Notes: generated by a model from the sequence alone, not told the origin. Counted from the first letter of the stretch, positions 36,646 through 46,621 are shown. The stretch: DNA of 64,000 nucleotides from Urechidicola croceus (GCA_905181865.1 CAJIZG010000004.1:1-64000), one strand, 5' to 3'. Numbers and translations are program-made.

Positions 36646-38316
36646 ATGAAAAGTTTAAAAGTAATTATTTTCGCACTTTTATGTGCACTCACATCTTCAT
36701 GTACGGATGATTTTGATGAGATAAACACAGATAAATCCGGATTCACTGCAGATGAAGTTAGTGCAAAATATTTTTTAACAGGTACGCAGGTTGGAATGTA
36801 TGCACCCGCTAGGTTTGCATATTGGAGAGCGCAGTTAATTAACGCTGATAGATACGCTGGACATGCAACTTTTGGTCATTCTTCATCTTGGTGGAATGAT
36901 GGTTTAGGATATGATTTTAATGGTTCTTATTCAGATGCTACTTACGGATGGTTATCTGGAAGGTACGGTAGTATAAAGCAGTTCGCTGATTTAACAGACG
37001 TAGGAGGCGAATTTGAAAATGAATATATGTATGCAATGTCTACTATTATGAAAAGTTTGTTTTTTCAAATGTATACAGATACGTATGGAATGGTTCCTTA
37101 TTCAGAAGCAGGTATCGAAGGTATTTTAACGCCGAAATATGATGCGCAAATAGATGTTTACAAAGGTGTTATTGCAGAATTAGATGAAGCAATGGCAACA
37201 ATTGGATCTGCAGAAAGAACAGGATCAGGTATTAATGATGTAGACACCAATGATATTTATTGTGGTGGAGATTTGCAACAATGGAAACGTTTGGCAAATA
37301 CGCTTAAATTGAGAATTGCGATGCGAGCAATGGGTGCTCCTGGAGAGAATTTCTCTGCGGCAGCAATTAGTTCTGCATTAGCGGCGCCATTATTAGACGA
37401 TGCGAATGGAAGTGTTGTTATGATTAAAGATTTACTACAAAGTAAATGGAGTTCTGCTTCTTACGGTGATGTTTGGAATGATTTCGGTGGAGGTTCAGAT
37501 TGGACAATGGGAGCAACTTTAATTAACTATTTAAATAGTAATGAGGATCCAAGGTTAGCTGTTTATGCGAGTCCTGCGAAAGGAGGAGAATTTGTCTATA
37601 CAAACGGTGGAGAAGCTGATTGGCAGAAAAGATTAGATTTTATTGTGACTTCATTGGAGGCATCTGGAGCTGATTTTTCATTAACTTCTGCTGGAGATGT
37701 AACAACAATTTCAGTTCCTGCGGGCCAGTATATTGGGCAGCCAACAAGAATTAACGGAGACACACAATCATTTGTAAAATACGCAATGTTTAGTACACCA
37801 GGAGATCGTATTAAGCAGAGAAGAGGAACTCAGGTTACCACTTATCCAGAGATTATACTAACGAGTGCTGAGTCTTATTTCTTACAAGCAGAGGCAGCAG
37901 TTAGAGGGATGTCATCGGGAGATGCTCAATCATTATTTCAAAGGGGAATTCGTGAAGCAATTACGCTTTGGGGAATTTCTGGAGGAGCTGCAGATGAGTA
38001 TATTGCAAATCAACCATTAGCAGATATTTCAATGGGTACGATGGAAGAAAAATTAGAGAAAATTGGTGTTCAGCGATGGATTGCCGGCTATACTGATGGG
38101 TTTGAAGCATGGGCGGTTGTTCGTGATAGTGGATATCCTAAAGAATTAGCGCAAGGAGTATCTGATTTAACGATATTTGCAGGTGGAAACTTAAATGGTG
38201 ACTATCCGCAAAGATTGCGTTATGGTTCTGGAGCACAAGCGAATCCTAATTACGCTTCTGCTGTTTCTGAACAAGGACCAGATTTACAAGCGACTAAAGT
38301 ATGGTACGCTAAATAA
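36646..38316 (+). CDS. SusD-like glycan-binding lipoprotein (copy 2)
   Basis: A 556-residue SusD/RagB-superfamily lipoprotein, lipobox LTSSC (Cys19) then TDDFDEINTDKSGFT. Typical blocks are WRAQLINADRYAGHA, IMKSLFFQMYTDTYGMVPYSE, QWKRLANTLKLRIAMRAMG, EIILTSAESYFLQAEAAVRG and QRWIAGYTDGFEAWAVVRDSG (shortened). It is only distantly similar to copy 1, in line with a different ligand. Forms a pair with the SusC upstream and is followed by an intrinsic terminator. Confidence 0.93.
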   Translation: MKSLKVIIFALLCALTSSCTDDFDEINTDKSGFTADEVSAKYFLTGTQVGMYAPARFAYWRAQLINADRYAGHATFGHSSSWWNDGLGYDFNGSYSDATYGWLSGRYGSIKQFADLTDVGGEFENEYMYAMSTIMKSLFFQMYTDTYGMVPYSEAGIEGILTPKYDAQIDVYKGVIAELDEAMATIGSAERTGSGINDVDTNDIYCGGDLQQWKRLANTLKLRIAMRAMGAPGENFSAAAISSALAAPLLDDANGSVVMIKDLLQSKWSSASYGDVWNDFGGGSDWTMGATLINYLNSNEDPRLAVYASPAKGGEFVYTNGGEADWQKRLDFIVTSLEASGADFSLTSAGDVTTISVPAGQYIGQPTRINGDTQSFVKYAMFSTPGDRIKQRRGTQVTTYPEIILTSAESYFLQAEAAVRGMSSGDAQSLFQRGIREAITLWGISGGAADEYIANQPLADISMGTMEEKLEKIGVQRWIAGYTDGFEAWAVVRDSGYPKELAQGVSDLTIFAGGNLNGDYPQRLRYGSGAQANPNYASAVSEQGPDLQATKVWYAK

Positions 38317-38341
38317 TATCAATAATTTAACTAAGTTAACT

Positions 38342-38373
38342 AAGAGGCTGAATTTTGTTCAGCCTCTTTTTTT
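38342..38373 (+). terminator. Intrinsic terminator between SusD copy 2 and FG-GAP gene
   Basis: Stem AAGAGGCTGAA / TTCAGCCTCTT, loop TTTTG, then T-run. Located 26 bp after the SusD stop and about 43 bp before the FG-GAP start, as in the first locus but with different sequence. Confidence 0.85.
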
Positions 38374-38415
38374 GTATTTTTACTTTTTTTAGAGATAAAT
38401 AAATCGAAAGATTAA

Positions 38416-41400
38416 ATGAAATTTATGGTTTTTAATAAAAATTTAATAGCAGTAATAAGTGGGTTGCTTTTGATTTCTTGCTTTCAAAAAGAGGTCACTC
38501 CGACAGCACTGTTTAGTTATGTTAAAAGTTCGCATTCCAAAATAAAGTTCCAAAATAACGTTCCTGTAAATGTATTGACAAATAAGTTTACTTATGAGTA
38601 CGTTTATAATGGAGCGGGAGTTTCAGTTGGGGATGTAAATAATGATGGTTTAGATGATATTTATTTTTTATCAAATTTAGAGGATAATGAACTTTATTTG
38701 AATAAGGGTAACTTTGAATTTAAAGAAGTGTCTGAGATTGCGCATACAAAAGGAGCGAGGGGCTGGGCCACAGGTAGCAACATGGTAGATATTAATAATG
38801 ATGGATTATTAGATATTTACGTATGTCGTTCGGGGCCTTATGGAAAAGAAAAACTATTGGTAAATGAACTTTTTGTGAATCAAGGAGTAAATAAAGACGG
38901 AATTCCAATATTTAAAGAATCAGCCAAAGAGTATGGTCTTGATGCGACATCGAACTCGATACAAGCAGCTTTTTTTGATTTCGATTTAGATGGAGATTTA
39001 GATATGTATTTAATGAACCACAATGCCCAAACGATAAGTAGTGGTGCAAGAGATAAGTTTTCTGCACTTGGAGATAAATTTTATATTAATGAAAACGGAA
39101 AATATTTTGATAAGACAAAAGAAGTCGGTATTTATTCCAACGCCATTTCTTATGGTTTAGGCCTAGGGGTTAGTGATTTGAATAAAGATGGCTGGCCAGA
39201 TGTATATGTTTCAAACGATTATGATGAGCCAGATTATATGTATCTAAATCAAAAAAATGGAACTTTTAAAGAAGTAATTCAAAAAGCCACAAATCATGTT
39301 TCTAATTTTTCTATGGGAAATGATATCGCAGATTATGATAATGATGGATATGTGGATATCATTAATTTAGATATGGTTTCAGAAGATAATTATGGTATGA
39401 AAACGAGTATGGCAAGTATGAATCCAGAAAAATTTCGAGCAAACGTAGAAAAAGGAAATCATTACCAATATATGTATAACACTTTTCATAAGCACAGTAC
39501 CTATATGAGTAAGGATGGAATCCCTTTTTTCTCGGATGTTGCACAGATGTCGGGTATTGCGAATACAGATTGGAGTTGGGCACCATTATTGGCAGATTTT
39601 GATAATGACGGTTTTAAAGATATCTTTATTTCTAATGGGATAAAAAGAGATTTTAGAAATAAAGATTTTTTTAATGAATCGATGTTATTTCAAAAGAATA
39701 ATTCAGACGCACTTACCAATTCTAAAAAGTTAATGTCCTTGTTGGAGAAAATTCCTGCTAGAGCAAAACAAAATTATTTTTATAGAAATAATGGGGATTT
39801 AACATTTCAGAAAAAATCAATGCAATGGCTTCCAGACAATAGTGAAACCTTTTCTAATGGAGCGGTATATTCAGATTTAGACAATGATGGGTTTAGATTT
39901 AGTTGTTAATAATGTGGATGCAGAAGCATCAATTATGAGGAACAATTCAGAAACGCTGAGTAATAATGGGTTTTTAAAATTTAAATTTAAAGGAGGAGAA
40001 GGGAATATTATGGGCTTGGGTGCCCAATTATATTTGTATACAGAAAACGGATTCCAACTATATGAAAACTATACGACAAGAGGATATCAGTCTTCTGTTG
40101 CTCCAAAATTAAACATAGGTGTAGCCGAAGGAGTAAACATTGATTCAATAAAGGTTATTTGGCCAAATGGTAATGAGCAATTAGTATTGGGAATAGAAAG
40201 AAATAAATTCTATTCTTTTGACGTGAAAGATGCAACCCCTTCTTATTTAAATGACGAGGATAAGTTAAATACTATTTTTTATGAGTTAAAAAATAGTTCA
40301 AAAATAAAACATACAGAGAATAATTATAACGATTATAAGTATCAGGTTTTGTTGCCTCATAAAATGTCGCAATTTGGACCTGCATTGGCTGTTGGAGATG
40401 TAAATAATGATGGGATGCAAGATTTTTATTTAGGTCAGAGTACGGGTGAAGTATCGCGCATTTATTTACAAACAAAAAGTGGAGAGTTTACAGGTGGGCA
40501 GTCATTTAAAAATGATCGTTTATTTGAAGACGTTTCTTCAGAATTTTTTGATTTTGACAATGATGGCGATTTAGATTTGTATGTAGCAAGTGGAGGCAAT
40601 GAATTTTCGAATAATTCAGAAAATTATTTAGATCGATTGTATGAAAATATCAATGGGGTTTTTAAAAGAAGAGAAAATTTATTACCAAAAGATATTTTTA
40701 TAAGCAGTTCTAAAATTATTATTGAAGATATTAATAACGATGGTTTTAAGGATATTTTTGTTGGTGGTAGGCACAAGCCAAGAGATTATCCTTCGCCAGT
40801 AAGTAGTTATTTGTTGATTAATTCAAAAGGGAAATTTATAGATGCTACAGAAGAACTGGTTCCTGAATTAAAAGATATCGGGATGGTGACCGATGCGCAA
40901 TTTTCAGATTTTGATTCGGATAATGATAAAGATATGGTAATTGTCGGGGAGTGGATGGCTCCAGTAATATTTGAAAATAATAAGGGTAAATTTTCGAAAG
41001 TGAAAAACACATATTTAGAAAGTTTATCTGGCTGGTATTACGCGATAAAATCAGTAGATCTCGATAATGATGGAGATGATGATTATGTTTTAGGGAATTT
41101 AGGCAATAACTATAAATATAAAGCAAATCAAAAAGAGCCATTAGAAATGTTTTATGGTGATTTTGATGATAATGGAAAGAATGATATTGTTTTGGGTTAT
41201 TATAATTTTGGTGAATTGTTTCCTGTAAGAGGCAAAGATTGTTCTACGCAACAAGTGCCAACTATTAAAAATGTAACGCCAACATATCATGAGTTTGGGA
41301 GTTCAACAGTATTAGATTTGTATGGAGATAAAAAAATTGAGGCATCTTTAAATTTGTCGAGTTTTAACTTTAGTAGCGGAGTTTTAAAAAATAATGGGGT

Positions 41401-41737
41401 CGATGGTTTTGAGTTTATTCCATTCCCTAATTCGGTTCAAACCTCTTCTATAAACGATGTTTTAATAAAAGATTTAAATACTGATGGTTATACCGATTTG
41501 GTCGTAGCAGGAAATTTATTTGTTTCGGAAATTGAAACGCCTAGAAATGATGGTGGTTATGGGCTGGTTTTACTAAATAAAGGTACTTGTAATTTTGATA
41601 TTATAAACGCAAATAGAAGTGGTCTATTTTTACCCTATGATGTAAAAGTACTTGATTGGATTACTGTAGACGGCAAACAATGCGTAATATCTGGAAGCAA
41701 CGATGAATCAATGTCGTTATTTGCCTTTGAAAAATAA
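38416..41737 (+). pseudogene. FG-GAP/ASPIC lipoprotein (copy 2), two-base frameshift
   Basis: Two overlapping frames, 38416-39909 and 39884-41737, together encode one CRTAC1-like protein of about 1,107 residues, matching the 1,111 of copy 1. Lipobox LLISC (Cys22). Seven FG-GAP loops lie in the first part (e.g. DVNNDGLDDIYF, DINNDGLLDIYV, DFDNDGFKDIFI). The seventh is broken: SDLDNDG-FRFSC-stop against the expected DNDGDLDLVVNN, explained by loss of GA at about 39893 (GATGGGTTTAGA for GATGGGGATTTAGA). The second part continues with LDLVVNNVDAEAS, the ASPIC/UnbV region (LYENYTTRGYQSS, DSIKVIWPNG) and seven more repeats. If the indel is real, only a propeller half with signal peptide would be made. 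Confidence 0.88.
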
Positions 41738-41743
41738 TAATAC

Positions 41744-41790
41744 AAATAAATAAACCCACTGAAATTTAATTTCGGTGGGTCTATTTATTT
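41744..41790. terminator. Bidirectional intrinsic terminator
   Basis: Stem ACCCACTGAAAT / ATTTCGGTGGGT (one G:T type mismatch) with TTA loop, flanked by AT-rich arms that give T-rich tails on both strands. It separates the FG-GAP copy 2 gene (plus) from the convergent subunit-3 gene (minus). Confidence 0.8.
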
Positions 41791-41800
41791 GAGATATTGG

Positions 41801-42424
41801 TTAAAAAGACCAAGCATTCCCTATATCTTCAACTGGAATACAAGCTTCGTAATGCCCTGGAATCGGATCATAACTCAATATAGTTTCTCCAACCAATTCT
41901 GAGGTGTAATATCCATACAGTGTATATCTTCTCGTTTCTGTTAAAAACTTATAGATTAAAAAAGTATTTAATTTTTTACCGGTAAGTTTAGATTTATTCT
42001 GATTCATCATCTCGGAAATCTGCTTTTGTTGATCTGTAGGAACATCGAAATAAGTAGCTAGAACAGTCTCGAATTCCTTTTTTGAACCCGCTGAAGCATC
42101 CTTTCCGAATACATTTTTAAAAGTATTTGCAAACGCAGTTGCACCTTCTTTCATAGTTTCTTTTTGAGATTCACTAGCAATCTCATTAAACATTTTATCC
42201 ATAAACGCTGGCACATGCACGTCTAATGCGCCAGCAATAGCTGTTTTAGGTATTATAATATCCGATAATTGTGTAATCATATGGCCTTCGGTTTCTGTAA
42301 AAAAACTGGGTATCCAAGTTGCCACATTAGAAGTACAGGAGTTTAAAATACTGAGCATAGTAGGGGCCGACACCGCAAATCCAAGCGATAATGACATGTT
42401 TTTAAGAACTTTTCTTCTATCCAT
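41801..42424 (-). CDS. Gluconate 2-dehydrogenase subunit 3 family protein
   Basis: A 207-residue small subunit (PF13618 type) of membrane-bound GMC sugar dehydrogenases. Tat-like signal MDRRKVLKNMSLSLGFAVSAP followed by a Cys at 30 (SILNSC), then ETEGHMITQLSDIIIPKTAIAGALDV, the family signature. C-terminal blocks are KFLTETRRYTLYGYYTSE and ILSYDPIPGHYEAC. In characterised dehydrogenases the small subunit carries the Tat signal and takes the FAD subunit across the membrane. Here it starts 2 bp after the GMC gene ends, so the two should form one complex that oxidises a sugar hydroxyl in the periplasm. Confidence 0.92.
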   Translation of the reverse strand: MDRRKVLKNMSLSLGFAVSAPTMLSILNSCTSNVATWIPSFFTETEGHMITQLSDIIIPKTAIAGALDVHVPAFMDKMFNEIASESQKETMKEGATAFANTFKNVFGKDASAGSKKEFETVLATYFDVPTDQQKQISEMMNQNKSKLTGKKLNTFLIYKFLTETRRYTLYGYYTSELVGETILSYDPIPGHYEACIPVEDIGNAWSF

Positions 42425-42426
42425 AA

Positions 42427-44151
42427 TTATGCATTTTTAAATTTATTTTCTTTCAATTGTTTTACGGCATGTTCTACCGCTCTTGCCGTTAAGGCCATAT
42501 AGGTTAAAGATGGGTTTTGACATGCTGCAGAAGTCATACAAGCACCATCTGTAATATAAACATTCTTTACGGCATGAATTTGATTGTGTTTATTTAAAAC
42601 CGAAGTTTTAGGGTCCCGACCCATGCGAGCAGTTCCCATTTCATGAATTCCTAAGCCTGGAAAAAAAGAACTTTTGTTGTCGAAACCACTCACGTTTTTG
42701 TATCCTGCAGCTTTTAACATAGCAACAGCCTGTTCCTGCATATCCTTTCTCATTTTCTTTTCATTTTCTTTAAACTCGACATCGAAAGTTACCGTTGGCA
42801 ATCCCCATGCATCTAATTTATTATAATCTAAAGTCATTTTATTTTCGTGATATGGAAGGCATTCGCCAAATCCACCCATTCCAATAGACCAAGTTCCTGG
42901 TTTCAATAATGCTTCTTTTAATTCTTTTCCATAACTTAATTCGGCAACACCTCGACTCCAATTAGATCTGCTTGCTCCACCTTGGTAACCATAACCTCTA
43001 ATAAAGTCTTTATGCTCAGTTTTTGAGTCAATATTTCGGAATCTTGGGATATAGATTCCTGCAGGTTTTCGGCCTTTGAAATATTTGCCGTCAAACCCTT
43101 CTGCAGTACCTTTTGCCCCTACCCCTAAGTGATGATCCATAATGTTATGCCCTAATTCTCCAGAATCATTTCCGAGTCCATTAGGAAATCTTTTAGATTT
43201 CGATTGCATCAATATTGAGGCGGTCGCAATAGCCGATGCACAGCCAAAAATTACTTTTGCACTGTAAATAGTTTCTTCTTTTGTATTTGCATCAATTACT
43301 TGAACTCCAGTCGCCAATTTAGTGGAAGCATCATACACAATTTCATGAACGATAGAATTTGGTCTTAACACCATGTTACCTGTTTTTTCTGCTGCTGGTA
43401 GTGTAGAAGATAGGCTACTAAAATAACCTCCAAAAGGACAACCTCTTATGCATCTATTTCTATATTGACACTTGCTGCGTCCTTCATGTACTTTATCTCC
43501 AGTAATATGTGCCGTTCTTGCATGGGCAATGATCCTATCATCAAATTTTTCTGCGATTTGTTCTCTAAGATGTTCCTCGACACAATTAAATTCAAACGGA
43601 GTGGTATATTTCCCATTTGGTAATTGAGGTAAATCCATATTTTCTCCTTGAATACCAATATATTCCTCAATTTTGTCATACCAAGGTGAGATATCAGTAT
43701 ATCTTATCGGCCAATCTACTCCATGACCGTCTTTTTTGTTTGCTTCAAAGTCCATGGCACTCCATCTGTAGCAATGGCGCCCCCATGTAATTGAACGGCC
43801 ACCTACGTGGTATCCTCGCATCCAATCAAAGCGTTTTATTTCGTTATAAGGATGGTCTATATCATCGACAAAAAAATGTTGAGAAGCGGGGTGCGTCGTG
43901 TATCCAGTTCTATTTTGTTTTGACTTCCTTTCTAAAATACGCTTCGATTTTTCGCCTCTATTGTCAAAATCCCACGGATCCATATGCATTGTAGGGTAGT
44001 CATCTATATGTTTTATCATACGGCCTCTTTCCAGAACCAATGTTTTAAGCCCTGCTTCGCATAATTCTTTGGTAGCCCATCCACCGGAAATTCCTGAGCC
44101 AATGACAATAGCGTCATAGATTTCGTTAGTTAATATTCTTGTTTCGTTCAT
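42427..44151 (-). CDS. GMC-family FAD-dependent sugar oxidoreductase (copy 1)
   Basis: A 574-residue flavoprotein without its own signal peptide. FAD-binding GSGISGGWATKELCEAG near residue 18 and ERGRMI; substrate-channel block GYHVGGRSITWGRHCYR (about 115-130); a Cys cluster KCQYRNRCIRGCPFGGYF (about 225-242) that may bind a metal or form disulfides; C-terminal GMC domain HEMGTARMGRDPKTSVLN with the active-site His/Asn region CMTSAACQNPSLTYMALTA. Relatives are glucoside 3-dehydrogenases and gluconate/2-keto-gluconate dehydrogenases; glycoside C3 oxidation is inferred from the neighbours. Exported with subunit 3 by the Tat route. Transcribed divergently from the AraC regulator. Confidence 0.92.
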   Translation of the reverse strand: MNETRILTNEIYDAIVIGSGISGGWATKELCEAGLKTLVLERGRMIKHIDDYPTMHMDPWDFDNRGEKSKRILERKSKQNRTGYTTHPASQHFFVDDIDHPYNEIKRFDWMRGYHVGGRSITWGRHCYRWSAMDFEANKKDGHGVDWPIRYTDISPWYDKIEEYIGIQGENMDLPQLPNGKYTTPFEFNCVEEHLREQIAEKFDDRIIAHARTAHITGDKVHEGRSKCQYRNRCIRGCPFGGYFSSLSSTLPAAEKTGNMVLRPNSIVHEIVYDASTKLATGVQVIDANTKEETIYSAKVIFGCASAIATASILMQSKSKRFPNGLGNDSGELGHNIMDHHLGVGAKGTAEGFDGKYFKGRKPAGIYIPRFRNIDSKTEHKDFIRGYGYQGGASRSNWSRGVAELSYGKELKEALLKPGTWSIGMGGFGECLPYHENKMTLDYNKLDAWGLPTVTFDVEFKENEKKMRKDMQEQAVAMLKAAGYKNVSGFDNKSSFFPGLGIHEMGTARMGRDPKTSVLNKHNQIHAVKNVYITDGACMTSAACQNPSLTYMALTARAVEHAVKQLKENKFKNA

Positions 44152-44288
44152 TATAATAGTTTTTGAGTCAATTAATTTATAAGGAATTTACTATTTTTTT
44201 TAGGGACAAATGAAATAAGGGCTATGATTCCCTGATAATTACGCACAAATTAATTATTTTGCACTTCACTTTTGTTTAAAATATTTCA

Positions 44289-45308
44289 GTGAAGATAAAT
44301 ATACAAAAAATACAGCCGTATATAGCCGAAGATGTGGTCTATCATGCAGATACATGTATTCCGTTAGTTGATGCAGTAGCTCGAAAAAAATTAAAGTTTA
44401 AGGCTTTGGCGAGATATACTTATCCTGGGGATAGATTAACGGAGGATACTAAAGGAATAAGTTCAATTGGATATTGGGATGCTGATGAACCACAAGATTG
44501 GGGATTAGATTGGCATCGAAATGAAGGAATAGAAATTCATTATTTAGAGTCGGGTACAATGCCGTATGCCCAGGGGCCTGAAAAAATCAATTTATTGCCA
44601 AATCATATGACAATTACGAGGCCTTGGGAAGAGCATAAGGTGGGTGATTCTAGCGTAGGAATGGGTAAACTTTATTGGGTTATTATTGATTTAAATGTCA
44701 GAAGACCTCATCAAAATTGGGTGTGGCCGGATTGGATTTTTTTAACTAAAAATGATTTAGATAAGCTTACGACTATTTTACGCCAAGATGATAAGTGGCT
44801 GTGGAACGGGAGCAAGGAAATAGCATCTTGTTTTCAAAGGTTGGGTAAGGTAGTTGATACCGATGAAAAAGGATCTAATTCTTCAAAAATAAGGTTGATT
44901 ATTAATGAATTACTGATAGCTTTATTAGAGTTGTTAAAGGAAGATAAAATTATTCTGAAGGAGTCTTTAATAGATAGTTCTAGAAGTGTTCAATTATTTC
45001 TGAATGAATTAGAAGGGAAGTTATTTGAGGTATGGACTATTTACAATATGGCTGACTCTGCAGGGGTAGGATTAACACGATTTACACATCATTGTAAAAA
45101 GTTGACGAATTTAACTCCCATGCGATATCTTACTATGAGAAGATTGGAGATGTCTAAATTAATGTTGGTTGAAAATGATGAATTGAGTGTAACGGAAATT
45201 GCATATAGTTGCGGTTTTACAACGGGGCAATACTACTCAACAGTTTTTAAAAAGCATGAGAAGTGTACGCCATTAGAGTACAGAAACAGGAAGTTGGTTT
45301 TTAACTAG
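44289..45308 (+). CDS. AraC-family transcriptional regulator
   Basis: A 339-residue regulator starting at GTG. The N-terminal part is cupin-like (NEGIEIHYLESGTMPYAQG, LLPNHMTITRPWEEHKVG, about 85-125), a probable ligand sensor. The C-terminal AraC double HTH spans about 240-335: IYNMADSAGVGLTRFTHHCK, LTPMRYLTMRRLEMSKLML, VTEIAYSCGFTTGQYYSTVF and CTPLEYR. It lies between the divergent GMC/subunit-3 pair and the six-gene keto-sugar operon, so it likely controls one or both in response to a sugar. This is the only intact regulator in the locus. Confidence 0.9.
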   Translation: MKINIQKIQPYIAEDVVYHADTCIPLVDAVARKKLKFKALARYTYPGDRLTEDTKGISSIGYWDADEPQDWGLDWHRNEGIEIHYLESGTMPYAQGPEKINLLPNHMTITRPWEEHKVGDSSVGMGKLYWVIIDLNVRRPHQNWVWPDWIFLTKNDLDKLTTILRQDDKWLWNGSKEIASCFQRLGKVVDTDEKGSNSSKIRLIINELLIALLELLKEDKIILKESLIDSSRSVQLFLNELEGKLFEVWTIYNMADSAGVGLTRFTHHCKKLTNLTPMRYLTMRRLEMSKLMLVENDELSVTEIAYSCGFTTGQYYSTVFKKHEKCTPLEYRNRKLVFN

Positions 45309-45414
45309 AAATTAGATAATTAATAAAATAGTGTTAATTATTTTGGAGTTTATTCAATTGAGGTAGTTAGAATTTGTTCAAATTCTTTCACTGGTAAAAA
45401 ACAAACACGATGAA

Positions 45415-45422
45415 GGGGGGGG
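45415..45422 (+). repeat. G8 homopolymer in the leader of the keto-sugar operon
   Basis: A run of eight G in an otherwise very AT-rich leader, about 60 bp before the Gfo/Idh/MocA start codon. It sits inside a possible 16-codon leader frame beginning ATGAAGGGGGGG (MKGGVFYLNKLIDELK). Such tracts are prone to length change by strand slippage. Confidence 0.6.
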
Positions 45423-45481
45423 TTTTCTATCTTAACAAATTAATAGATGAATTAAAATAATCAAATAAATAAAATAAGAAG

Positions 45482-46621
45482 ATGGCAAAGAAAATTAGAT
45501 TAGGAATACTCGGTGGGGGAGGAGATTCCCTTATTGGAGTATTGCACAGAGTTGCATCATTTATAAATGATAATTATGAAATAGTTGGAGGGGTATTTAA
45601 CCCTGTATGGGAAGAGAATATTGGTTTTGCTGAAGAAATTGGGATTCCTACAAATAGAATTTATATTGATTTTGATACTATGGTAGCGGAAGAATTAAAA
45701 CTTCCACAGAGTGAAAGGATACAAGTGGTTTCAATTTTAACTCCGAATTTCTTGCATTTTCCAATGGCGAAAAAATTAATTGATGCTGGGTTCAATGTGA
45801 TTTGTGAAAAACCAATGACCACTACTTTTGAAGAAGCTAAAATTTTAGAGGCTGCTTTAGAAAAGTCTCAAACTGTTTTTGCATTGACACATACCTACAC
45901 GGGCTATCCAATGGTACGTCAAATGCGTGAAATGATTAATCAAGGAATTTTGGGAAATATTCACAAAGTTGATGCTCAGTATTATCAAGGATGGATTAAT
46001 CCAATTGTACATGACGCCGAATTGAGAAAAACTACGTGGAGACTAGATCCTGAAAAAGCAGGAATTAGTTGCTGTGTTGGAGATATTGGTGTGCATGCAT
46101 TCAATTTAATTGAGTTTACCACTGGGTTGAAAATAAAATCAGTATTGGCAGATTTTAACTATCTTTATAGCGACAATAAAATGGATATTGATGCTACGAT
46201 GTTAGTGCGTGTTTCTGATACCGTTAAAGGGATTGTTCGTTCTAGTCAAGTAGCAACCGGTGAGGAGAATAGCCTTACCGTTGCAATTTACGGAGATAAA
46301 GCAGGATTAAGATGGGAACAAGAAAATCCTAACTTCTTATATTTATTAACAGATGACAAACCCGTTCAAGTCTATAAACCCGGTCATGCCTATAATTCGG
46401 ACTTGTCATTAGACGGGACAAAATTACCACCTGGACATCCTGAAGGGATTTTTGATTCTATGGCTAACATATATAAAGGTGTTGCAAGAGCTGTACGAGG
46501 TGAAAAATACAATTCTGGAGAGTTTCCAACCATGCATGATGGTGTTAGAGGAATGAGTTTTATTGAAAAATCAGTAGCGTCTCATCTAAGTGGAAATGTT
46601 TGGTTAAATATTGAGGAATAA
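45482..46621 (+). CDS. Gfo/Idh/MocA family oxidoreductase (cytoplasmic)
   Basis: A 379-residue NAD(P)-dependent sugar dehydrogenase without signal peptide. Rossmann start IRLGILGGGGDSLIGVLHR (5-23), EKP motif in NVICEKPMTTTFEEA (about 107-121), catalytic Lys/His region CCVGDIGVHAFNLIEF (about 199-214). C-terminal GHPEGIFDSMANIYKG resembles the inositol/3-keto-sugar dehydrogenase subgroup. Proposed role: reduction or oxidation at C3 of the imported keto sugar. First of six closely spaced genes (gaps 15, 34, 11, 117 and 1 bp) closed by a terminator at 51772. Confidence 0.9.
   Translation: MAKKIRLGILGGGGDSLIGVLHRVASFINDNYEIVGGVFNPVWEENIGFAEEIGIPTNRIYIDFDTMVAEELKLPQSERIQVVSILTPNFLHFPMAKKLIDAGFNVICEKPMTTTFEEAKILEAALEKSQTVFALTHTYTGYPMVRQMREMINQGILGNIHKVDAQYYQGWINPIVHDAELRKTTWRLDPEKAGISCCVGDIGVHAFNLIEFTTGLKIKSVLADFNYLYSDNKMDIDATMLVRVSDTVKGIVRSSQVATGEENSLTVAIYGDKAGLRWEQENPNFLYLLTDDKPVQVYKPGHAYNSDLSLDGTKLPPGHPEGIFDSMANIYKGVARAVRGEKYNSGEFPTMHDGVRGMSFIEKSVASHLSGNVWLNIEE

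Noticed and set aside
38416-39909. Two separate FG-GAP genes at 38416 and 39884
   Set aside because: The second starts inside a broken repeat without a signal peptide, and the sum equals the length of the intact paralogue.
39880-39910. Programmed ribosomal frameshift in the FG-GAP gene
   Set aside because: No slippery heptamer or downstream pseudoknot visible, and the intact paralogue does not use one.
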